Assembly (NCBI GenBank): GCA_017543165.1
Contig: JAFYGL010000480.1
Span: 1 to 6,844, forward strand
DNA: 6,844 nt
Direction of reading: 5' to 3'
DNA from: Victivallales bacterium
Lineage (GTDB): Bacteria; Verrucomicrobiota; Lentisphaeria; Oligosphaerales; Oligosphaeraceae
Shown one piece after another: positions 1 through 5,033 of this stretch; position 1 is the first letter of the stretch; the number at the start of each line of letters is the position of its first letter. Below the pieces are notes generated by a model. The model did no database searches. It saw only the letters and a program-made list of their open reading frames with translations, and was not told the origin of the DNA. The position numbers and the translations under genes are program-made.

Positions 1-20
1 CAATGGCCGCGCGGAGCACC
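1..20. repeat. GC-rich 20-bp direct repeat, copy 1 (cut by the window edge)
   Basis: This segment is identical to 67-86, 66 bases further right. Matching stops right after base 20. The left limit is unknown because the window begins here, so the repeat could be longer. Confidence 0.85.
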
Positions 21-58
21 ATGCAAGGCCAGAGGCTCATGGCAGTCACGCGTCCTGA

Positions 59-79
59 CGCGCGGCCAATGGCCGCGCG
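59..79 (-). terminator. GC-rich hairpin downstream of the permease gene
   Basis: A perfect nine-base-pair stem (59-67 with 71-79) closes on the three-base loop AAT, beginning 16 bases after the permease stop codon. This is where the transporter transcript should end. No T-tract follows on the minus strand, so it is a hairpin or factor-dependent end rather than a classical intrinsic terminator. It overlaps the right copy of the 20-bp direct repeat and competes with neighbouring stems at 49-62 and 75-90. Confidence 0.45.
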
Positions 80-86
80 GAGCACC
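67..86. repeat. GC-rich 20-bp direct repeat, copy 2
   Basis: This is an exact second copy of bases 1-20, located ten bases beyond the permease stop codon. It supplies part of the hairpin at 59-79. It also supplies most of an alternative six-base-pair stem (75-80 with 85-90, loop AGCA). The spacing of 66 bases would fit a tandem array continuing to the left, but only two copies can be seen. Confidence 0.85.
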
Positions 87-95
87 GCGCCCATG

Positions 96-1073
96 TTACC
101 CCTTCCTGGCGGCAATCTGGTCTGCGGTTACGGCGAAGATAATGATGAAGCCGATAACGATAAGCTGCAGGTTTGTTGACACGCCCAGCAACGTCAGACC
201 GTTGCGCAGGAAACTGATAAGCAATGTACCGATTAGGGTGCCAGTCATATTGCCTCTCCCGCCAGAGGGAGGACATCCGCCGATGATGACAGCCGCCACC
301 ACATCCAGCTCCATGGACAGGCCAGCCGAAGGCTGTGCCGAACTGGAACGGCTGCTGTAAATCATCGCTGCCAGGCCAGTCAGCGCCCCCATCAGCATAT
401 ACACATATACCAATATGCGCTGCACGTTGATTCCAGAGTGGAATGCCGTGGATGGATTGGAGCCGATGGCATACACATAGCGCCCGAAACTGGTGCGCTT
501 CAACATAAAGCCGCAGCCCAGCAACACAATTGCGAAAATCCAAATAGAAGAGGGTATGCCCAGCACCGTGCCCGTGTCAAGCCAGGTGTACTTGGAGATT
601 GCGAAAGGCTTGCCGTCATTGAGCACATACGACACGCCGCGGAATATGCTCATTGAGCCAAGGGTGACAATGAACGGAGCCAGTTTCAGCCTGGTTATGC
701 AAAGACCGTTGAACAGGCCGCACAGCCCTCCTATCACAATTGCCGCCAATGTGCCGACCAGCATGGGCGCCAGTGCCATGTCCACGTAAGTCCCAGAGCA
801 GATGCCGCTCCATGTGCCGCCGCCAAGCAGCAGCATCACAATCGAGCCCAGCATTCCGCTCATGGCAAGCAGCGAGCCCACCGACAAGTCGATGCCCGAT
901 GTTATGATGACGAATGTCATGCCAGCCGCCATGATGCCATTGGCGGTGGAGCGCGTCAGCACATTGGAGAGATTGTTCACGCTGAGGAATGTGTCTGGAA
1001 CCAGGAATGTCCACAGCGAGAAAATGAAAATCAAAGAGCTGAATGGCAAAAGATGTTTTGCGAACCTGTTCAT
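96..1073 (-). CDS. Sugar ABC transporter permease, RbsC family
   Basis: This is the membrane channel subunit of a carbohydrate importer; as a homodimer it should pass a sugar delivered by the binding protein into the cytoplasm. The 325 residues are the usual length for the family and are mostly hydrophobic, with about eight to ten membrane segments. Family motifs are visible: TSGIDLSVGS at 58-67, TRLKLAPFIVTLG at 127-139, FGRYVYAIGSNP at 186-197 and IIGGCPPSGGRG at 253-264. The CPP in the last motif replaces the more usual TSL-like residues. The ATG at 1071-1073 is supported by GGGAG at 1084-1088, ten bases upstream and directly against the ATPase stop codon, so translation is probably coupled. 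It is the last gene of the binding protein-ATPase-permease operon. The family is clear; the substrate cannot be told from the sequence. Confidence 0.95.
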   Translation of the reverse strand: MNRFAKHLLPFSSLIFIFSLWTFLVPDTFLSVNNLSNVLTRSTANGIMAAGMTFVIITSGIDLSVGSLLAMSGMLGSIVMLLLGGGTWSGICSGTYVDMALAPMLVGTLAAIVIGGLCGLFNGLCITRLKLAPFIVTLGSMSIFRGVSYVLNDGKPFAISKYTWLDTGTVLGIPSSIWIFAIVLLGCGFMLKRTSFGRYVYAIGSNPSTAFHSGINVQRILVYVYMLMGALTGLAAMIYSSRSSSAQPSAGLSMELDVVAAVIIGGCPPSGGRGNMTGTLIGTLLISFLRNGLTLLGVSTNLQLIVIGFIIIFAVTADQIAARKG

Positions 1074-1088
1074 TAGACTATATCTCCC

Positions 1089-2591
1089 TTAAATTGCTGC
1101 GAACTTCATTATTTCTTCCTGGGTGGTGCCCTGCCCTGGCAGTTCCTTTACCATCCTGCCGTCCTTCATCACCAGAATCCTGTCGCACATTCCCAATATT
1201 TCAGGCAGTTCGGAGGAAATCATGAGTATTGCCTTGCCCGCCTCGGCCAGGCTGTTAAGTATCGTGTATATTTCCTTTTTGGCGGCCACGTCCACGCCGC
1301 GGGTGGGCTCGTCCAGAATCAACACCTTGCTTTCGGCCATGAGCCAGCGGGCCAGCAGCAACTTCTGCTGATTGCCGCCAGAAAGATTCTCCGCCTCCTC
1401 CATTGGGTCGCTCCAGCGTGTGGAGACTTCCTTTCCATATTTCGTTGCCAGTTGCAATTCCTTTGCCAATGAAATAAAAGTGTCCATCCCAATTTTTTCC
1501 AAGTTGGGAAGGCTGATGTTCCAGCACGACGGCAGCCCAAGGCAAAGCCCGCTGCGCTTGCGGTCCTCCGTCAGGTAGCCAATGCCCTCGTGTATGCAAC
1601 TGGCAGGGCTGCGATGCCTAAGTTCCCGCCGCTCCAGCAAGACCTTGCCCGCCGCCACATGCCTTATGCCGAATATCGCCTCAGCCACTTCTGTGCGCCC
1701 AGCGCCAACCAGCCCCGCCATGCCGACTATCTCCCCTGCCCGCAAATCAAAACTGACGCTTGAAATCTTCTTGCCGTCATCCAATTCCTCCACGGACAGC
1801 ACTGTCTCGCCAATCGTGGCATTGCGCTTCGGATAGAAATCCTTGATTTCCCTGCCCACCATGTGCTTGATTATGCCAGGCACGTCAATTTCGCTTGCCT
1901 TGCAACTGCACACCATCTCACCGTCCCGCAATACGGAGACATAGTCCGCCAGGCGGCTGATTTCATCCATCCTATGGGTGATATACACGATTGCAATGCC
2001 ATTCTCCCTGAGTTTGTCAATTATTGAGAACAGCAGTTCCGCCTCCTGGTTGGAAAGTGAACTTGTCGGCTCGTCCATTACCACGATTTTCGCGTTCCTG
2101 TTAAGCGCCTTCAGCAGTTCCACCAACTGCGCGTCGCCTATGCCAAGGTCACGCACCTTGCAGTCGCAATAGTATTCGCTGGAGAAGTTTCGGAAGAATC
2201 CATACTTTTCCAGCAGATGGATTGTCATCTTCCGCAATTTGACGTCATCCAGGATGAAGCCCATTTTCTTTGGCTCCTGGCCCAGGAAGATGTTCTCCGC
2301 CACCGTCAGGTCTGGTGCCAGGTCCAGTTCCTGATATATCATGGCAATCCCGCTGGCGATGGCGTCGCCTGGGCGTCTGGGCGCATACACCTGCCCATCA
2401 AGCAGCATCTCCCCTGAATCCGCAGGATACAGGCCAGACAATATCTTCATCAGCGTGGACTTGCCAGCACCGTTCTCGCCGCATATTGCGTGAACACAGC
2501 CCTTGCGCAGATTGAAGGAGACATTGCGCAGCACGTTCACAGTCCCGAAGGACTTGGAGACATTGCGCATTTCCAATACAAAATCGCCCAT
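1089..2591 (-). CDS. Sugar ABC transporter ATP-binding protein (RbsA/MglA type, two nucleotide-binding domains)
   Basis: This cytoplasmic ATPase powers the importer; two nucleotide-binding domains sit in one chain of 500 residues, the normal size. Numbered from the ATG at 2591, domain 1 has Walker A GENGAGKST at 38-46, Q-loop Q87, Walker B ending D173-E174 and H-loop H206. Its signature is the altered LGIGDAQ at 149-155. Domain 2 has a degenerate Walker A, GLVGAGRTE at 293-301 with R299 for lysine. It also has the family motif TEDRK at 341-345, a canonical LSGGNQQK at 403-410, D427-E428, and S460 in place of the H-loop histidine. An in-frame TTG at 2597 would add two residues. I prefer the ATG because a G-rich Shine-Dalgarno-like run at 2601-2605 lies nine bases before it but only three before the TTG. 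The gene follows the binding protein by 21 bases and precedes the permease by 15. Confidence 0.95.
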   Translation of the reverse strand: MGDFVLEMRNVSKSFGTVNVLRNVSFNLRKGCVHAICGENGAGKSTLMKILSGLYPADSGEMLLDGQVYAPRRPGDAIASGIAMIYQELDLAPDLTVAENIFLGQEPKKMGFILDDVKLRKMTIHLLEKYGFFRNFSSEYYCDCKVRDLGIGDAQLVELLKALNRNAKIVVMDEPTSSLSNQEAELLFSIIDKLRENGIAIVYITHRMDEISRLADYVSVLRDGEMVCSCKASEIDVPGIIKHMVGREIKDFYPKRNATIGETVLSVEELDDGKKISSVSFDLRAGEIVGMAGLVGAGRTEVAEAIFGIRHVAAGKVLLERRELRHRSPASCIHEGIGYLTEDRKRSGLCLGLPSCWNISLPNLEKIGMDTFISLAKELQLATKYGKEVSTRWSDPMEEAENLSGGNQQKLLLARWLMAESKVLILDEPTRGVDVAAKKEIYTILNSLAEAGKAILMISSELPEILGMCDRILVMKDGRMVKELPGQGTTQEEIMKFAAI

Positions 2592-2612
2592 AGTCAAATG
2601 CCCCCAATGGAA

Positions 2613-3596
2613 TTACAGCCCCAATGCGCTGGGGAAGCGCTTCTTCATTTCATCCAGGTTCTTGGCATCCACAATCATGCTGGGCACATTGTTGTTGCGC
2701 TCCAGCTTGCCGCCATTCAGCATCTGCAATGCCAGTTCCACGCCACGATACCCAATCTCATAAGGATTCTGGACTATCAGCGCCTCCACCTCGCCACGCT
2801 CTATGCCCTCGAGAAGCACGGGATCCGAATCAAAGCCCACATACTTAATCTTGCCGCAGCGCCCGCTGGTCTGCAATGCCTTGTACGCACCAACCGAGGC
2901 AGGATGATTCACGGCGAAAATGCCGTCCACATTGCCAATCTTGGTCAGCATGTCCGTCGTCTTCTGGCGCGCATCCTCCACCGTGCCCAGCGTGTATTGC
3001 TCCGCCACCAGCTTCATCTCAGGGAATTCCGCCTTCAATGTCTCCTTGAAGCCACGGGCACGTTCTTCAGTGGAAGCGGAATTCTGCACGAAATGGGTTA
3101 GAATTATGGTGCCCCGTCCATTCAGCACCGCACCCAGACGGCGTGCCGCATCCGCGCCGCCGCGGTAATTGTCCGTCCCCGCAAAGGCATCGTATTTTTC
3201 CGAATTGACTGGCGAATCAATGATTATGCAGGGGATGCCCTTCTCCTTGATTTTATCCACGGAACGGGCCAGGGCGTTGAAGTCATTTGGCCCCAGCACC
3301 ACGGCGTCCACATTCTTGACCAGCATGTCGTCCACCGACTGTATCTGCTTTTCACGGTCGGTCTCCATTTCGGGGCCAGTCCATACCATATCGGCATTTC
3401 CTTTTTCAGCGGCGGCCTGCGCCCCCAGGCGTACCGTGTCCCACCACATGTTGGCAGTGCCTTTCGGGATTACCGCCAGCATCTTGCGCTGCTGCTGCTT
3501 CACACGGCTGTGCCTGATCTTCTTTACAACGCCTGACACAAACAGCACTGCCGACAAAGCCAGGATTACTACGACTAGTATGTTGCTCTTCTTCAT
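2613..3596 (-). CDS. Sugar ABC transporter substrate-binding protein (periplasmic binding protein, RbsB-like)
   Basis: This protein captures the substrate outside the cytoplasmic membrane and hands it to the permease. Its 327 residues form a type I periplasmic binding fold. Recognisable segments are the first strand MLAVIPKGTANMWWDTV from 39, the DAVVLGPND segment at 97-105, the hinge-region STEERARGF at 155-163, GFDSD at 254-258 and QNPYEIGYRGVE at 276-287. The N-terminus has a hydrophobic stretch at about 5-23 followed by a basic segment (KKIRHSRVKQQQRK). There is no lipobox cysteine, so it is either a secreted protein cleaved near VSG or a membrane-anchored form. It is the first gene of the transporter operon. 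The ATG at 3594-3596 has no evident Shine-Dalgarno sequence. The W-W pair at 51-52 and the acidic and asparagine residues in the pocket suit a sugar or sugar-like ligand, but the actual ligand is unknown. Confidence 0.93.
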   Translation of the reverse strand: MKKSNILVVVILALSAVLFVSGVVKKIRHSRVKQQQRKMLAVIPKGTANMWWDTVRLGAQAAAEKGNADMVWTGPEMETDREKQIQSVDDMLVKNVDAVVLGPNDFNALARSVDKIKEKGIPCIIIDSPVNSEKYDAFAGTDNYRGGADAARRLGAVLNGRGTIILTHFVQNSASTEERARGFKETLKAEFPEMKLVAEQYTLGTVEDARQKTTDMLTKIGNVDGIFAVNHPASVGAYKALQTSGRCGKIKYVGFDSDPVLLEGIERGEVEALIVQNPYEIGYRGVELALQMLNGGKLERNNNVPSMIVDAKNLDEMKKRFPSALGL

Positions 3597-3606
3597 TGTT
3601 GTTCAA

Positions 3607-3628
3607 ATAGTTGACTGTTAGTAACTAT
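3607..3628. promoter_or_regulatory. Small dyad in the leader of the binding-protein gene (possible operator)
   Basis: The six-base arms ATAGTT (3607-3612) and AACTAT (3623-3628) are perfect inverted copies separated by ten bases. The dyad ends eleven bases upstream of the binding-protein start codon. It could be an operator half-site pair or a leader hairpin. Arms this short occur by chance in AT-rich DNA, so this is weak. Confidence 0.2.
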
Positions 3629-3661
3629 CCAGCACTCGCCTAAAATGTCACGATATTTAAT

Positions 3662-3670
3662 TTATCCACA
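3662..3670 (+). promoter_or_regulatory. DnaA-box consensus match, left arm
   Basis: TTATCCACA matches the strong DnaA 9-mer consensus (TTATNCACA) at every position. It sits near the outer end of the left arm of the inverted repeat. Binding is inferred from the match alone. Confidence 0.45.
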
Positions 3671-3743
3671 GATTTCCACAGATTTTCACTGATTACCTTC
3701 TAGTGATTTTCCTAAATGAAATCAGTGAAAATCTGTGGAAATC

Positions 3744-3752
3744 TGTGGATAA
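3744..3752 (-). promoter_or_regulatory. DnaA-box consensus match, right arm
   Basis: TGTGGATAA is TTATCCACA on the minus strand, a perfect DnaA 9-mer facing the left-arm copy with 73 bases between them. It follows necessarily from the perfect palindrome, so it is not independent evidence of function. Confidence 0.45.
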
Positions 3753-3809
3753 ATTAGATCCATGCCTAATAGGTGGTACTGGATATTTATGACTGTTATT
3801 TCTGGTATC

Positions 3810-4229
3810 CTATGCTCCTGGGGTCACAACTTTCTCAAACCGCTCACGCAATTCCTCTGGTATGCGTATCGGGTGCCCCGTCTTCATGTCAATGAAGGCA
3901 TGCCTGGTATAGCCAGAGACAAGCAGTTCGTCACCGCGAAAAACCTTGCACGCCACCATTATGCGCAGGCCTTTGAATTCCGCAAGTCTCGCCTCTATCG
4001 TCAGCAAATCGTCATAGCGGGCGGGGCTGCGGTAGTTGCTATGGGCCTCGATGACAGGCAGGCCAATCCCCATCTCCTCCAGCTCCTTGTAGGTGAAGTT
4101 CATGGCACGCATCAATTCATTGCGCCCGCGCTCAAAGTAAATGTAGTAGTTCGCATAATAGACATAGCCCATCTGGTCTGTGTCCGCATACGGAACCCTG
4201 TATTGCAATGTACCCTTGAAATCACTCAT
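3810..4229 (-). CDS. Acyl-CoA thioesterase, YbgC/4-hydroxybenzoyl-CoA thioesterase family (hotdog fold)
   Basis: This small cytoplasmic enzyme should hydrolyse acyl-CoA or acyl-carrier thioesters. The 139 residues are typical of a single hotdog domain. The defining segment is YADTDQMGYVYYANYYIYFERGR at 14-36. By comparison with characterised 4HBT enzymes, D18 in DTDQMG is the likely catalytic aspartate. The long hydrophobic helix after it and the later SGYTRHAFIDMKTGHPIRIP strand region also fit the family. The start codon overlaps the stop codon of the SGNH gene (ATGA at 4229-4226). GGTGAG five bases upstream serves as ribosome binding site, so translational coupling is likely. YbgC homologues often sit beside tol-pal genes; none is seen here. 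The natural acyl substrate is unknown. Confidence 0.92.
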   Translation of the reverse strand: MSDFKGTLQYRVPYADTDQMGYVYYANYYIYFERGRNELMRAMNFTYKELEEMGIGLPVIEAHSNYRSPARYDDLLTIEARLAEFKGLRIMVACKVFRGDELLVSGYTRHAFIDMKTGHPIRIPEELRERFEKVVTPGA

Positions 4230-4957
4230 TTTATCTCACCGTCAGGCCCTGTCGCCGAACCCTTCTGCTGCACATCCTTTTCCAAAAGCATGTCCTTTGC
4301 AACCTTCAGCAATTCTTCGGAAAGAAATGCAGCCTGCTTTTGGACATACTCCAGTTGGAAATGGTAGTTGTCCCGCCATGCGGCGTTCCTGTCCCAGTCC
4401 TTGCAGAACGAATAGAGGTCAATCAATGGCAATCCCTGCTGGGAGGCCACCTGCGCGGCAATCTCATTCTTCTCCACAACCCACCTGGCGTCATTGCGCA
4501 GAGGCGTGCCATTAAGCACAATTATCTTCGCCTTTGGCAGTTTCGCCCGCATGAATTTCAGTGCCTGGCTGAACGCAATGCGCCAGGCCTCGTCATTGCC
4601 TGCATTGGAATGAAGCGTGTTGTTGAACAGTATGATGTCCGGCTTCGGCCCTTCCAACACCAAATCCAAGGTTTTGAAATAAAGCGGGTCGCGCACGCAA
4701 AGGCTACTGGCCCAGAAGGAATAGTTCATTTTACTGCCCAGCGCCTTGCGCAATGCGCCAGAATATGCGTTGCAAATGGAATCGCCTATGACCAGCACGC
4801 GGGGAGCGCCAGACTTGTCCAGCTTGTTGAAGGCATAGTTGATGCTCCATTCCACATTCTCTCCCGCGCGCCCACTGTCCGCAGGCTGAAAATCCCTGTA
4901 GTCAACAGCACTTGCCATAAGCCACATCCCAATTGTTAATGACAGAATCAACCGCAT
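4226..4957 (-). CDS. Exported SGNH/GDSL-type hydrolase
   Basis: This is a serine esterase or lipase-like hydrolase of the SGNH fold, probably acting on acyl or acetyl groups of glycans or lipids outside the cytoplasm. Numbered from the ATG at 4957 (243 residues), block I is VIGDSI with nucleophile S60. The block III asparagine and histidine lie in FNNTLH at 111-116, and the catalytic pair is D196 and H199 in DNYH. The N-terminus MRLILSLTIGMWLMASA is a plausible Sec signal with cleavage after A17. An in-frame TTG at 4972 would add five residues. I prefer the ATG because the signal peptide then begins with the usual positively charged residue; neither start has a strong ribosome binding site. 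The tail after about 225 is polar and low in complexity. The gene follows the PHP gene across a hairpin spacer and overlaps the thioesterase start by four bases. Confidence 0.85.
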   Translation of the reverse strand: MRLILSLTIGMWLMASAVDYRDFQPADSGRAGENVEWSINYAFNKLDKSGAPRVLVIGDSICNAYSGALRKALGSKMNYSFWASSLCVRDPLYFKTLDLVLEGPKPDIILFNNTLHSNAGNDEAWRIAFSQALKFMRAKLPKAKIIVLNGTPLRNDARWVVEKNEIAAQVASQQGLPLIDLYSFCKDWDRNAAWRDNYHFQLEYVQKQAAFLSEELLKVAKDMLLEKDVQQKGSATGPDGEIK

Positions 4958-4999
4958 AAATATCAAAACCAAATCTTATGCCCTGACGCAGCAGGGGGG

Positions 5000-5019
5000 C
5001 GGGGGGCGGCAGCCCCCCG
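5000..5019 (-). terminator. GC-rich hairpin after the PHP gene (terminator or attenuator candidate)
   Basis: Eight perfectly paired bases (5000-5007 with 5012-5019) enclose a four-base loop, 14 bases beyond the PHP gene stop codon. An extra run of six G at 4994-4999 could pair alternatively with the same C-run, so two stems compete. No T-tract follows on the minus strand; a C-run does. A classical intrinsic terminator is therefore not supported, and mRNA protection, attenuation or a repeat element are alternatives. Confidence 0.45.
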
Positions 5020-5033
5020 TCGGTTGTTATACA

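Larger units (their letters stand above)
3658..3756. repeat. Perfect 37-bp inverted repeat with terminal DnaA-box matches
   Basis: The arms 3658-3694 and 3720-3756 are exact reverse complements over 37 bases around a 25-base loop. Each arm holds three 10-base units: ATCCACAGAT, TTCCACAGAT and TTTCACTGAT at 3664-3673, 3674-3683 and 3684-3693, mirrored on the other side. TTATCCACA at 3662-3670 and its reverse complement at 3744-3752 match the classical DnaA-box consensus exactly. The element is AT-rich and lies between two co-oriented operons, 54 bases after the thioesterase stop codon and 61 bases before the next start codon. As RNA it would form a very long hairpin and could block transcription, but no T-tract follows on the minus strand. 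A dispersed palindromic repeat, a DnaA-binding site and a factor-assisted terminator are all possible. Confidence 0.9.

Noticed and set aside
3620..3657. Sigma-70-like promoter before the binding-protein gene
   Set aside because: GTGACA could serve as a -35, but hexamers at 17-18 bases spacing (ATAGTT, TAGTTA) match TATAAT poorly. A promoter must exist nearby, yet I cannot place it.
3658..3756. CRISPR array or insertion sequence remnant
   Set aside because: The repeat units are contiguous 10-mers with no spacers, and there is no transposase coding sequence or target duplication visible next to the palindrome.
3658..3756. Chromosome origin of replication
   Set aside because: Only two exact DnaA boxes are present, and they are one palindrome. 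There is no DnaA-box cluster of the usual size, no adjacent dnaA, dnaN or gidA, and no change of gene strand.
3762..4367. Plus-strand open frame of about 201 codons starting in the intergenic spacer
   Set aside because: Most of it is antisense to the thioesterase and the end of the SGNH gene, which both have clear family motifs; its own translation resembles nothing I know.
4994..5009. G-quadruplex in the G-rich spacer
   Set aside because: There are only two long G-runs and a short GG, separated by single C bases. Ordinary pairing with the adjacent C-run is more likely.
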